Source of the DNA: CAZXIC01 sp964640195
GTDB taxonomy: Archaea; Iainarchaeota; Iainarchaeia; Iainarchaeales; GCA-2688035
Direction of reading: 5' to 3'
Assembly (NCBI GenBank): GCA_964640195.1
Contig: CAZXIC010000012.1
Location: 1 to 30,138 of the forward strand
Length of the DNA: 30,138 bases
In this document: in pieces, positions 7,758 through 16,299 of the stretch
How positions within the stretch are numbered: the stretch's first letter is position 1
Layout: the number at the start of each line of letters is the position of its first letter
Made by a program: the position numbers and the translations under genes
Notes under the pieces: model-generated
What the model saw: only the letters and a program-made list of their open reading frames with translations
The model's database searches: none
Told to the model about the DNA's origin: nothing

Positions 7758-9020
7758 ATGAAGGCAAGGTACGAGATGCACCTGGATTTCCTGCGCAAGC
7801 AGGACCGGGAGATTTACAATGCGATTGTTGCAGAAAAGGAAAGGCAGATGCAGGGCATTGAACTGATTCCAAGCGAGAACCTTGTAAGCCAGGCAGTGCT
7901 TGAAGCAATGGGCAGCGTGCCGAACAACAAGTACTCAGAGGGCTATCCCGGAAAGAGGTATTACGGCGGCAACAAAGTGATTGACGTAATTGAAAACCTT
8001 GCGATTGAGAGGTGCAAGAAGCTGTTTGGCGCACAACATGTCAATGTCCAGCCCTTAAGCGGCAGCCCGGCAAACATGGCTGTTTACTATGCCTTGATGG
8101 AATTCCATGACACGTTCATGGGGATGAAGCTGACTGAAGGGGGCCATTTGTCGCACGGCCATCCAGTGAATTTCAGCGGCAGGGTTTACAACTGCGTCCA
8201 GTACGGTGTTGACAGGGAAACGGAGATGCTTGATTACGACGCAATTCTGAAGCAGGCCAGGGAAGTTAAGCCAAAGCTGATTCTAAGCGGCTACACCGCT
8301 TACCCGAGGAAAATTGACTTCAAGCGCTTCAGGGAAATCTGTGATGCTGTTGGCGCTGTCTGCATGGCAGACATTGCGCACATTGCCGGGTTGTGCGCTG
8401 CCGGCGTGCACGAGAATCCTGTGCCTTATTTTGATGTTGTCACAACTACAACGCACAAGACGCTTAGGGGCCCAAGGAGCGCGGTGATAATGTGCAGGGA
8501 AGAGTTCGCTGAAAAAATTGACAAGGCTGTCTTCCCAGGCTTGCAGGGCGGCCCGCACGAGCACATAATTGCCGCAAAGGCAGTTGCATTCAAGGAAGCC
8601 CTCAAGCCGGAATTCAAGCAGTATGCAAGGCAGATAGTCAAGAACGCAAAGACGATGGCTTCCGAGCTTATGGCACTTGGCCTCAGGCTTGTATCTGGGG
8701 GAACAGACACTCACCTGATGCTTGTTGATGTCTTCAAGAGCAAAGGGCTTACAGGCAAGCAGGCTGAACATGCACTGGAGCTCGCAGGAATCTACTGCAA
8801 CAAGAACACGATTCCGTTTGACACGAGAAGCCCTTGGGACCCGAGCGGCATCAGGATTGGAACGCCTGTGCTTACCACGAGGGGGATGAAGGAAAAGGAC
8901 ATGAAAGAAGTTGCCGCTTTTATTGTTAAAGCGCTTGACAGCGCAAGCGACGAAGCCACGCTTGGCAAAATAAAGTCCGCTGTGAAGGGATTCTGCTCAG
9001 GCTTTCCGTTCTACAAATAA
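7758..9020 (+). CDS. glyA: Serine hydroxymethyltransferase
   Basis: GlyA interconverts serine plus tetrahydrofolate with glycine plus methylene-tetrahydrofolate, using PLP. The 420-residue protein follows the bacterial form closely: LIPSENLVS, the YSEGYPGKRYYGG loop, GGHLSHGH, DIAHIAGL with the PLP-binding aspartate, and TTTTHKTLRGPR with the Schiff-base lysine. Many archaeal SHMTs are more divergent, so transfer from bacteria is plausible. It lies between the YhhQ transporter and folD, and opposite the glycine cleavage operon, so glycine and serine can both feed the folate pool. SHMT can also cleave threonine slowly; whether this one does is unknown. Confidence 0.97.
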   Translation: MKARYEMHLDFLRKQDREIYNAIVAEKERQMQGIELIPSENLVSQAVLEAMGSVPNNKYSEGYPGKRYYGGNKVIDVIENLAIERCKKLFGAQHVNVQPLSGSPANMAVYYALMEFHDTFMGMKLTEGGHLSHGHPVNFSGRVYNCVQYGVDRETEMLDYDAILKQAREVKPKLILSGYTAYPRKIDFKRFREICDAVGAVCMADIAHIAGLCAAGVHENPVPYFDVVTTTTHKTLRGPRSAVIMCREEFAEKIDKAVFPGLQGGPHEHIIAAKAVAFKEALKPEFKQYARQIVKNAKTMASELMALGLRLVSGGTDTHLMLVDVFKSKGLTGKQAEHALELAGIYCNKNTIPFDTRSPWDPSGIRIGTPVLTTRGMKEKDMKEVAAFIVKALDSASDEATLGKIKSAVKGFCSGFPFYK

Positions 9021-9045
9021 GAATGCGTGCTTGTGTTGCAATAGC

Positions 9046-9053
9046 GTTAAAAA
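9046..9053 (+). promoter_or_regulatory. TATA-like box for folD
   Basis: GTTAAAAA is centred about 34 bases before the folD ATG in the 63-base gap after glyA. Confidence 0.35.
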
Positions 9054-9083
9054 ATCCTTTCCCCACTATTTTTAGTGTTCTGA

Positions 9084-9923
9084 ATGCCAGCCAAAATAAT
9101 TGACGGCAGCGCGCTCGCAAAAAGGCTTCTTGCTAAAGCCAGGCAGGCTGTGCAGGGGCTGGGCAGCCAGCCAACGCTTGCGGTCATACTTGCTGGCAGT
9201 AATGATGCCTCAAAGCTTTATGTCAAGAAGAAAGAGGAGGCGTGTGCGCAGCTCGGAATCGGCTTCAGGCTTTTTGCTTTTCCGAAAAGTGCTTCAGGGC
9301 AGGAAATAATCCGGAAAGTAACTGAACTGAACAATGACAGGGATGTCAGCGGAATACTGGTTCAGCTGCCTCTTCCCAAAGGCATTGACAGCAACAGTGT
9401 GCTGAGGGCGATAGACCCTCTGAAGGATGTCGACGGCTTTGCGCCAATGAACGAGGGCTTGCTTGCGCTTGGTATTGAGGAGATGGTTAGCTGCACTCCC
9501 CTCGGCATACTGAATATCCTTGAAAGCGAGAGAATCAATCTTGAGGGAAAGAACTGCTGCATCATAAACCACAGCGTTGTTGTCGGCAGGCCTCTTGCGC
9601 AGCTATTGCTGAACAGGAATGCAACTGTTACTGTCTGCCACAAGTTCACAAAAAACCTTTCAGGCTTCACAAAAAAAGCCGACGTTCTGATAACAGCAGC
9701 CGGTGTGCCCGGACTGATAAAGGGAAAAATGGTCAAAAAAGGTGCTTTCGTGATTGATGCCGGCATTGCGAAAAAAGACGGCAAAATACTTGGAGACGTT
9801 GACTTCAACAGCGTGAAAAAAGTTGCAGGTTATCTTACTCCTGTCCCAGGCGGCGTTGGACCAATGACTGTCGCATGCCTTATGTACAATATTGTGAAGG
9901 CAGCGCAGCTTCAGCGCAGGTAG
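9084..9923 (+). CDS. folD: Methylene-THF dehydrogenase / methenyl-THF cyclohydrolase
   Basis: FolD oxidises 5,10-methylene-THF with NAD(P)+ and hydrolyses methenyl-THF to 10-formyl-THF, the donor for PurN and PurH. The 279-residue protein contains the catalytic KLYVKKK stretch, ILVQLPLP, DPLKDVDGF, the nucleotide-binding VVVGRPLAQLL, and the family end signature PGGVGPMTVACL. The start ATG 9084 gives the normal N-terminus. Its last 13 bases overlap the 3' end of lplA on the other strand. Confidence 0.97.
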   Translation: MPAKIIDGSALAKRLLAKARQAVQGLGSQPTLAVILAGSNDASKLYVKKKEEACAQLGIGFRLFAFPKSASGQEIIRKVTELNNDRDVSGILVQLPLPKGIDSNSVLRAIDPLKDVDGFAPMNEGLLALGIEEMVSCTPLGILNILESERINLEGKNCCIINHSVVVGRPLAQLLLNRNATVTVCHKFTKNLSGFTKKADVLITAAGVPGLIKGKMVKKGAFVIDAGIAKKDGKILGDVDFNSVKKVAGYLTPVPGGVGPMTVACLMYNIVKAAQLQRR

Positions 9924-10666
9924 TTCCATTCTTTTGCGGCAAACCTTTCTTTTTCAATTTTCTCCGCAAGCGCCTTTTCCCCAATGCTGAGAGCGCCCTT
10001 TGCCAGTTCCGCATTGAAATTGCGCTCAAAGCCTGTGCGCATTGCATCAGCGACCTCCTGGAAATAAACCTCTTTGCCCAACTGCTGCTCGATTGAGGTA
10101 ACCCTCTGCTTCACGCTTTCAATCATCTTTCCCCTCAGCTTTTCATCCGGCACCCTCAAGAGGGAGAACATTTTTTCCACATCCACCTTAACCAAAACAG
10201 TCCCATGCTGCAGCACAACCCCGTTTCTCCGCGTTTGCGCGTTGCCGCTGATTTTCCTGCCATTTACTATAATGTCATTCAGGGGGGCGAATCGCGCTTC
10301 CAATCCAAGTTCCTTGAAGCCGATAACCAGGGAATTGCAGATTTTTTGATAGCTTTGGAGGATGTTTTTCGGCACAACCGCGCTTTGCTCTGTGCAGACA
10401 AAGCTGTACGTAAGCTCCCTGTCATGGAAAACAGCCCCGCCGCCTGTGATGCGCCTTACAACGTCAACGCCAAGTTGTTTGCAGCGCTGCAAGTCAACCT
10501 CGTCGGCAATAGACTGGAAGTAGCCGATTGAAATCGCCGGCGGCAGCCAGCAGTAAAAACGCACTGTCGGCATGCCAAGCCTTGGGCACTCCCTCATTAT
10601 TGCCTCGTCAATCGCCATGTTTTTTGCAGCCTTGTTTTCACCTGTTTCAAGCAGCCTGAACTGCAT
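9911..10666 (-). CDS. lplA: Lipoate-protein ligase, catalytic subunit (LplA of a split ligase)
   Basis: LplA activates lipoate with ATP and attaches it to a lysine of lipoyl proteins, here most likely GcvH. The 251-residue protein has the biotin/lipoate-ligase signatures RRITGGGAVFHD (about 71-82) and NGRKISGNAQ with the catalytic lysine (K138). It lacks the C-terminal accessory domain, which is encoded by the preceding gene lplB, the arrangement known from Thermoplasma. The ATG overlaps the lplB stop by one base (TGATG), and GGTG lies eight bases upstream, so the subunits are made together. An octanoyltransferase role, feeding LipA, is an alternative. Last gene of the gcvT-led operon. Confidence 0.92.
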   Translation of the reverse strand: MQFRLLETGENKAAKNMAIDEAIMRECPRLGMPTVRFYCWLPPAISIGYFQSIADEVDLQRCKQLGVDVVRRITGGGAVFHDRELTYSFVCTEQSAVVPKNILQSYQKICNSLVIGFKELGLEARFAPLNDIIVNGRKISGNAQTRRNGVVLQHGTVLVKVDVEKMFSLLRVPDEKLRGKMIESVKQRVTSIEQQLGKEVYFQEVADAMRTGFERNFNAELAKGALSIGEKALAEKIEKERFAAKEWNYLR

Positions 10667-10947
10667 CAGCCTTTCACCGCCATCATTATCGCTTTCGCAA
10701 GGTCTGCTGCAGCGAAGCCGAACAACTGAATTGAATTTCTCTCAACAATCTCGCTGATTTTTTCCCGCAGTTTCTCTTCATCCAATGCCTCTCCCTGCAA
10801 CTCCTTTTCCAGCACTGCAATCCCCTCTTCCGGGTGCAGGAAGAAGTCACCGGAAACCTTTATGCCCGCGATTCTTCCATTATCTTCCTGCACTGAAACC
10901 CTGAGCAGTTTTCCATTCTGCACCTTATAAACCGAGCTGCCCTTCAA
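10666..10947 (-). CDS. lplB: Lipoate-protein ligase, small accessory subunit (LplB)
   Basis: This 93-residue protein matches the C-terminal accessory domain of one-chain lipoate ligases: a VYKVQNGKLLRV start, ISGDFFLHPEE-like core (here VSGDFFLHPEE), and a helical end. Split ligases need this subunit to form lipoyl-AMP. The start is unusual. I favour TTG 10947 because GGTG lies six bases upstream; GTG 10956 and TTG 10983 are possible. With TTG 10947 the gene overlaps the 3' end of lipA by 23 bases, and its start signals lie within the last unit of the repeat that forms the LipA tail. Confidence 0.88.
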   Translation of the reverse strand: MKGSSVYKVQNGKLLRVSVQEDNGRIAGIKVSGDFFLHPEEGIAVLEKELQGEALDEEKLREKISEIVERNSIQLFGFAAADLAKAIMMAVKG

Positions 10948-11890
10948 GCAGTTCACCTGCCCTGCAGCGCCCCTGCCTTTCAACTAATGCACTTGCCCCC
11001 CTGCTTTTCCGCCCTTCAGGCAATTCACCTGTCTTGTGGCTTTCCCGCATTGCAAGCAGTTCTGCTGCCCTGTAGCTGCTTCTCACCAGAGGCCCTGCAA
11101 CTACACCCCTGAAGCCCCTGCGCAGTGCTATTTTCCTGTATTGCGCAAACTGCTCTGGCTTAACGAATTCAACAACAGGCAAATTGCGCTTGCCTGGCTG
11201 CAGGTACTGCCCAATGGTCAGGAAGTCAACCCCTGCAGCAAGCAAATCATCTATTGCCTGCAGCACTTCCTGCTTTTCTTCACCCAGGCCGAGCATAACA
11301 GAGCTTTTTGTGAAAATTTTTCCACTTAATTTCTTTGCATTGCGCAGCACAGCCAGGGACTGCCTATACGAAGACCTTGCATCCCTTGCAATTGCCTGCA
11401 GTCTTTCAACAACCTCAATGTTGTGACCAACCACGTCAGGCTCTGCCATAATTACTTTGCGCAGGCACCCAAGGCTTCCCTGGAAGTCAGGGATGAGGGC
11501 TTCAACCCTTGCACAGGATGCCTTTACCGCCCTAACGCACCTGGCAAAGTGGTCGGCGCCAAAATCAGGCAGGTCATCCCTGTCAACTGATGTGAGCACA
11601 GCATAGCCCAAGCCGAATTTTTTCACAGCAGCAGCGATTTTTTCCGGCTCTCTGCTTTCCACCTGCTGCCCCTGCCTTGCGCTTTCAACGCCGCAAAACA
11701 GGCAATTCCGCGTGCATACCCTGCCAAGAACCATAAAGGTTGCGGTTCCTGAATTCCAGCACTCCGCAATGTTGGGGCACTTCGCTTCCTCGCACACAGT
11801 GTGCAGTTCATTTGCATGCAGGGCATCTCTCACATTCTTGAATCCACTGCCTGCTGCAATTTTCACTTTCAACCAAACAGGTTTTGGCAT
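10925..11890 (-). CDS. lipA: Lipoyl synthase with repeat-extended C-terminus
   Basis: LipA is a radical-SAM enzyme that inserts two sulfurs into a protein-bound octanoyl group. Both cluster motifs are present: CEEAKCPNIAEC for the auxiliary [4Fe-4S] cluster that is sacrificed, and CTRNCLFC for the SAM cluster. The conserved RSSY motif occurs at 270-273. Canonical proteins end shortly after that motif, but here 48 more residues follow, made of 12-residue tandem repeats. The ATG at 11890 has GGAGTG seven bases upstream and lies six bases after the thrC stop. Together with lplB-lplA and gcvH it forms a full lipoylation set. Confidence 0.95.
   Translation of the reverse strand: MPKPVWLKVKIAAGSGFKNVRDALHANELHTVCEEAKCPNIAECWNSGTATFMVLGRVCTRNCLFCGVESARQGQQVESREPEKIAAAVKKFGLGYAVLTSVDRDDLPDFGADHFARCVRAVKASCARVEALIPDFQGSLGCLRKVIMAEPDVVGHNIEVVERLQAIARDARSSYRQSLAVLRNAKKLSGKIFTKSSVMLGLGEEKQEVLQAIDDLLAAGVDFLTIGQYLQPGKRNLPVVEFVKPEQFAQYRKIALRRGFRGVVAGPLVRSSYRAAELLAMRESHKTGELPEGRKSRGASALVERQGRCRAGELLEGQLGL
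10931..11074 (-). repeat. Four-unit 36-bp tandem repeat at the lipA 3' end
   Basis: Four copies of a 36-bp (12-codon) unit follow each other in frame. In protein the units are YRAAELLAMRES, HKTGELPEGRKS, RGASALVERQGR and CRAGELLEGQLG. At DNA level the 26-base cores beginning at 10943, 10979, 11015 and 11051 keep exact 36-base spacing; relative to the first, I count 18, 20 and 22 matches of 26 for the second, third and fourth. The unit closest to the enzyme core contains the normal LipA end (RSSYRAAELL), so the other three look like later duplications. Confidence 0.8.
10955..10958 (-). promoter_or_regulatory. GGTG ribosome binding site of lplB inside lipA
   Basis: GGTG followed by AACTGC and TTG fits the spacing seen at other internal starts in this window. 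A sister repeat unit carries the similar AGGTGAATTGCCTG, with CTG in place of TTG. Confidence 0.5.
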
Positions 11891-11896
11891 CCGCGT

Positions 11897-13243
11897 TCAC
11901 TCCAAAAACTTTCCTATAAGGAATTCCCTGAACAGGTTGTAATCATTCGGCATTTTTTCAAATTTTTCCCTCTTCTTTTCAAGCCCTGCAATGCTTAGGG
12001 GCAGTTCTGGCTCAATGCCGATTGCCTCCCTTATTGTCTCTGGAAATTTTGCGGGATGCGCTGTCTCAATTGAAACGCAGGCATCTGCCCTATTCCTTTC
12101 CAGGAAGCGCTGCAGCGCAAACCAGGCAACCGCGCCGTGCGGCTCAAGCACTGCACCATGCCGCCTATATGCCCCCCTTATCGCCTGTTTTGTCTGCTCG
12201 TCGCTGACGCTGAGGGAGAAGATTTCTTGACGCATTTTCTGCATGTTCGGCTGTCCAGTTATTTTGCCTGTCTCATCCATCCTGCCGCTGTAAAGCTCTA
12301 CAACCCTTGCAAGGTTGCTTGGATGACCGACATTCATTGCGTTGCTCAGGCACTTGCGTGAGGGAATAACCTTCTCGTATTTTCCAGTTTCAAGGAATCT
12401 TGGAAACTCGTCGTTTCCGTTTACTGCCACAACGAATTTTTCAACAGGCAAGCCCATCCTCTTCGCAATCAGGCCGCCGCAAAAGTTCCCGAAATTTCCG
12501 CTCGGCACCGAAAACACAACCTTTTCCCCGGTATCCCCAAAGGTTTTTGAATAACCATAGAAGTAGTACGCTGCCTGGGGCAACAACCTGCCCAAACTTA
12601 TGCTGTTTGCGCTGCTCAGGTTCAAGCGCTGCAGTTGTTTGTCAACAAAAGCCTGCTTTACCATCGCTTGGCAGTCATCAAACTTCCCGGCAATTGCTAT
12701 TGCAGTAACATTTCCTTGCAGTGTCGTCATCTGTCTGCGCTGCCTGTCACTTACCTCTTCTCCTGGAAACAGCACAACCATGTTGATGTTGCGCTGCCCG
12801 AAAAAGGCGTTTGCAACCGCGCTGCCTGTATCACCGCTTGTTGCAGTGAGGATTGTAAATTGCTTTTCCTCCTGCTGCAGGAAAAACTGCATCAGCCTTG
12901 ACATCATTCTTGCGGCAAAATCCTTGAATGAGGCAGTCGGCCCCCTGTCCAGCCGCAGCACGTACTTCCTGCCAAACACATGCTCAACAGGCACAGGGAA
13001 GTTGTAGGCATCAGTGCAGATTTTCAGAAGCTCTTCTTCCGGGATTTCGGCAGAGAGAAACCGTTTTGTTGCCTCAAATGCAATCTTGGCATAACTCTTT
13101 TCCTTCATCGCAGAAATTTCCCCAGCGGGAATTGCAGGAATCTTCTCAGGCATGAAAAGGCCACTGTCCGGCGCAAGCCCCTGCAGCAGGGCTTCCTTGA
13201 ACGAAACAATGCCAGCCTTTCTGTTCGTGCTGTAGAACTTCAA
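11897..13243 (-). CDS. thrC: Threonine synthase
   Basis: ThrC converts O-phospho-homoserine to threonine with PLP. The 448-residue protein is of the longer E. coli/fungal type: KFYSTNR at the start, the PLP lysine in PTASFKDFAARMM, TSGDTGSA for phosphate binding, and VPSGNFGN. I start at TTG 13243: GGTG lies six bases upstream and the codon overlaps the gcvPB stop as TTGA. GTG 13252 would give three more residues. It sits between glycine-cleavage and lipoylation genes, which is unusual; a link through threonine-derived glycine is possible but not shown. Confidence 0.94.
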   Translation of the reverse strand: MKFYSTNRKAGIVSFKEALLQGLAPDSGLFMPEKIPAIPAGEISAMKEKSYAKIAFEATKRFLSAEIPEEELLKICTDAYNFPVPVEHVFGRKYVLRLDRGPTASFKDFAARMMSRLMQFFLQQEEKQFTILTATSGDTGSAVANAFFGQRNINMVVLFPGEEVSDRQRRQMTTLQGNVTAIAIAGKFDDCQAMVKQAFVDKQLQRLNLSSANSISLGRLLPQAAYYFYGYSKTFGDTGEKVVFSVPSGNFGNFCGGLIAKRMGLPVEKFVVAVNGNDEFPRFLETGKYEKVIPSRKCLSNAMNVGHPSNLARVVELYSGRMDETGKITGQPNMQKMRQEIFSLSVSDEQTKQAIRGAYRRHGAVLEPHGAVAWFALQRFLERNRADACVSIETAHPAKFPETIREAIGIEPELPLSIAGLEKKREKFEKMPNDYNLFREFLIGKFLE

Positions 13244-14571
13244 GGCTTCCACCTCAGCACAGGCTGCCTCGCAGCCTTAACAAGGTTTAGCCTTTTAACC
13301 GGCATGTTGTGCGGGGCGCTTTTAACCTTTTGCGGGTGTTTTTCCGCCTCTTCTTTGATTTTAATCATCGCTTCAGCAAACGCGTCAAGTATATGCTTGC
13401 TTTCCGTTTCCGTTGGCTCAACCATCATTGCGCCCTGCACTATCAGGGGGAAATAAATGGTTGGCGGATGAAAGCCGTAGTCAAGAAGCCTTTTTGCAAC
13501 ATCATTTGTTGTAACACCGTTCGGCATTCCCTTGTCTGAGAGGACAAACTCGTGCATGCACCGCCTCTCGTACGGCACTTGATAATGCTTTTTCAGTTTC
13601 GCGAGCAAATAGTTTGCATTCAGGACTGCGTTCTCGGCAACGTCCCGCAAGCCTTCTGCTCCAATTGCCCTCAGGTAAGCGTAAGCCTTTACCATTACGC
13701 CGAAGTTTCCGTAAAAGCTGCGCATCTTTCCAACGCTGCTTTCCCCGCTGTAATCCAATTGGTAAGCGCTGCCCTTCCTTTCAACAAGCGGTCTCGGCAG
13801 AAACCCAACAAGTTCTTCCGCCACGCCAAGCGGTCCGCTGCCGGGGCCTCCGCTGCCGTGCGGCGCTGAAAAGGTCTTGTGCAGGTTCAGCTGCATTATA
13901 TCAATCCCAAGTTCAGCGGGCTTGCACACTCCAAGCAGTGCGTTCATGTTTGCCCCGTCGCAGTAAACCAGGCCGCCCTTGCTGTGCACTACTTTACACA
14001 CCTGCAGTATGTTCTGCTCAAACAAGCCAAGAGTGTTTGGGTTTGTAACCATAATCCCTGCAACGCTTTCATCAATCTTTTCCCGCAAACCCTGCAAATC
14101 AATGTTCCCCTTTTCATCTGATTTGACCTCAATTGCTTCAAAGCCGCACATATTAACGCTTGCAGGGTTTGTTCCATGCGCACTGTCAGGCACAAGCACC
14201 TTTGTCCTGTTTTCACGCCTCTTTTTGAAGTGCGCCCGCATCACCATCATCCCCAGCAGTTCGCCCTGGGCCCCGGCAGCAGGCTGCAGGCTAAACCTGG
14301 CAAAGCCAGTGATTTCGCAGAGCATTTTCTCAAGTTCGAACAGCAGCTGCAGCGCTCCTTGCACTGTTTCTAAAGGCTGCAGGGGATGCAGCAGGGAAAA
14401 CCCCTCAAGTTTTGCAATTTCCTCGCTTATTTTCGGGTTGTACTTCATGGTGCAGCTCCCCAGAGGATAGAAGCCGTTGTCAACCCCGAAGTTTTGCCTG
14501 CTCAGCGCGGTGTAGTGTCTTATCACTTCTGGTTCGCTGAGGTTCATTCCCTTTTCAAAAACCAGTTTCAT
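13240..14571 (-). CDS. gcvPB: Glycine dehydrogenase (decarboxylating) subunit 2
   Basis: This is the PLP-bearing half of the split P-protein, which decarboxylates glycine and transfers aminomethyl to lipoyl-GcvH. The 443-residue protein shows FYPLGSCTMKYNP, DSAHGTNPAS, and LNLHKTFSAPHGSGGPG with the Schiff-base lysine (K232). Its ATG overlaps the gcvPA stop as ATGA, and GGTG lies seven bases upstream. Split GcvPA/GcvPB is common in archaea and Firmicutes-type bacteria; the one-chain form is found in E. coli. Confidence 0.97.
   Translation of the reverse strand: MKLVFEKGMNLSEPEVIRHYTALSRQNFGVDNGFYPLGSCTMKYNPKISEEIAKLEGFSLLHPLQPLETVQGALQLLFELEKMLCEITGFARFSLQPAAGAQGELLGMMVMRAHFKKRRENRTKVLVPDSAHGTNPASVNMCGFEAIEVKSDEKGNIDLQGLREKIDESVAGIMVTNPNTLGLFEQNILQVCKVVHSKGGLVYCDGANMNALLGVCKPAELGIDIMQLNLHKTFSAPHGSGGPGSGPLGVAEELVGFLPRPLVERKGSAYQLDYSGESSVGKMRSFYGNFGVMVKAYAYLRAIGAEGLRDVAENAVLNANYLLAKLKKHYQVPYERRCMHEFVLSDKGMPNGVTTNDVAKRLLDYGFHPPTIYFPLIVQGAMMVEPTETESKHILDAFAEAMIKIKEEAEKHPQKVKSAPHNMPVKRLNLVKAARQPVLRWKP
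13250..13253 (-). promoter_or_regulatory. GGTG ribosome binding site deciding the thrC start
   Basis: GAGGTGG lies at the end of gcvPB, six bases before TTG 13243. Confidence 0.45.
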
Positions 14572-15878
14572 TGCACTTCACCTAATGCCATGGCGAGGCT
14601 GTCAATTTCCTCCCTGCTGTTCATTTCAGTTGCTGCAACGAGCAGGCAGTCCTGCAGTTCTGGGAATTTTTCCCCAAGCGAGTAACCGAAAACGATTCCC
14701 TTTGCAAGAAGTTTACTCTGCAATTCCCCTGCACCCCTCCTCTTCACAACGAATTCGTTGAAGAAATCCTTTCCAAAAGGGAAGCTAAAGCCAAGTCTCT
14801 CTAACTTTTCCGCAAGATATTCTGCGTTGCGGTGGTTTTCTTCCGCAATCTCCCTAAGCCCTTTCTCCCCAACAACCGCAAGGTAAACCGTTGCTGCAAG
14901 GGCGCACAGCGCCTGGTTTGAGCAGATGTTGCTGCCTGCCTTTTCCCTCCTGATGTGCTGCTCCCTTGCCTGCAGCGTCAAAACAAATCCAGGCTTGCCT
15001 TCGCTGTCGGTTGTTTTGCCAGCCAGCCTGCCCGGAATGTGCCGCATGAAGCGCTGCCTGCAGGCAATTGCCCCTGCAGAATGCCCGCCGAAGCCCATTG
15101 GATTGCCAAAGCTCCGGGCTTCTGCTGCAACGATATCGGCTTCCTTCGCCTTGCCGAAGAAAGCAAGGGATAGCGCCTCGGCAACAGCAACTACCAGCAA
15201 CGCGTTTTTTGCATGCAATGTTTTTTCAATCTGCCCAAGCTTTGCGGGGCAGCCGAAGAAATCCGGGTGCTGCACTATGCAGCAGGCTGTCTCATTGTCA
15301 ATTGCTGCACCCAGGTTTTCTATTTCAATTTCTTTTAATTGCAAATTAACAGCATTTGCATAAGTTGCGACAACAGCCTTGTATTCCGAATTCACGCTTT
15401 TTGCTATCAGCACTTTTCTCCTTCCGGTAGCGTTTTTCGCCATAATCATTGCTTCAGCGCAGGCACTAGGGCCGTCGTACATGCTTGCGTTCGCAACATC
15501 CATTCCTGTGAGCATGCAGATGTATGTCTGCCATTCGAATATTGCCTGTAGCATTCCCTGGCTTATTTCTGCCTGGTATGGCGTGTAAGCAGTGTAGAAC
15601 TCGCTCCTGCCGGTAATTGCCCGCACTGCAGCAGGAACGAAATGGTTGTAGCAGCCTGCGCCAAGAAACAGGTTGAGCTGCTTTGCCGTCTTGTTCTTTG
15701 CCGCAATTTCTTCAATTTCCTTCCCCAAGTCGCGCTCATGCAGGGCAGTTGGCAGCTTCAGCGGCTTTTTAAGCAAAGCCTGTTTGGGCACGTCTGCAAA
15801 CAGCTCTGCAGCAGATTTAACGCCTGCCTCTTTAAGCATCGCGCTTTTCTCTTCCCGGCTATGCGGAATAAACTGCAC
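14568..15878 (-). CDS. gcvPA: Glycine dehydrogenase (decarboxylating) subunit 1
   Basis: This is the partner subunit of GcvPB. The 436-residue protein begins with FIPHSREEKSAML and ELFADVP, and has GAGCYNHFVPAAV, YTPYQAEISQG and GGHSAGAIACR, all typical of GcvPA. I chose GTG 15878 because it gives the canonical N-terminus; the frame is open for 20 codons upstream, into gcvH. A run of six G lies five bases before this GTG. The gene is 25 bases from the gcvH stop and overlaps gcvPB by four bases. Confidence 0.95.
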   Translation of the reverse strand: MQFIPHSREEKSAMLKEAGVKSAAELFADVPKQALLKKPLKLPTALHERDLGKEIEEIAAKNKTAKQLNLFLGAGCYNHFVPAAVRAITGRSEFYTAYTPYQAEISQGMLQAIFEWQTYICMLTGMDVANASMYDGPSACAEAMIMAKNATGRRKVLIAKSVNSEYKAVVATYANAVNLQLKEIEIENLGAAIDNETACCIVQHPDFFGCPAKLGQIEKTLHAKNALLVVAVAEALSLAFFGKAKEADIVAAEARSFGNPMGFGGHSAGAIACRQRFMRHIPGRLAGKTTDSEGKPGFVLTLQAREQHIRREKAGSNICSNQALCALAATVYLAVVGEKGLREIAEENHRNAEYLAEKLERLGFSFPFGKDFFNEFVVKRRGAGELQSKLLAKGIVFGYSLGEKFPELQDCLLVAATEMNSREEIDSLAMALGEVQ

Positions 15879-15903
15879 AAAAAGCCCCCCTAAAAACAAA
15901 AGG

Positions 15904-16299
15904 TTATTTTTTCCTTTCCTCTTCTCCGACAAACGCATCGTATGCCCTGCTGTCCATTAATTTGCCCAGCTCCTTTTCATCGCTTAACCTGATTTTTGCA
16001 ATCCAGCCCTCCCCAAAGGGCTTGGTGTTAAGCAGCTCCGGCTTTGACTCAAGCGCTTTGTTGACAGCAACAACTTCGCCTGAAACCGGGGCAAAGACAT
16101 CGCTGACGCTCTTGACGCTCTCAACCACGCACATCGGCTTGTTCTGCTGGACTGCCGCGCCTTGCTTTGGCAATTCAACGAAAACAATGTCAGTCAGCGA
16201 GTGCTGCGCATACTCTGTTATGCCGACAGTTGCAGTTCCTGCCTCAACCTTGCACCATTCGTGCTCTTTTGTGTATCTCCTGTCCCCAGGGCTTGCCAT
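15904..16299 (-). CDS. gcvH: Glycine cleavage H protein
   Basis: GcvH carries the aminomethyl group on a lipoyl-lysine between the P, T and L proteins. The 131-residue protein has YTKEHEW at the start, VGITEYAQ, and the lipoylation site ESVKSVSDV (K63). It is the probable client of LipA and LplAB encoded downstream in the same operon. The ATG shares a base with the gcvT stop (TAATG), with GGAGGTG nine bases upstream. Confidence 0.97.
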   Translation of the reverse strand: MASPGDRRYTKEHEWCKVEAGTATVGITEYAQHSLTDIVFVELPKQGAAVQQNKPMCVVESVKSVSDVFAPVSGEVVAVNKALESKPELLNTKPFGEGWIAKIRLSDEKELGKLMDSRAYDAFVGEEERKK

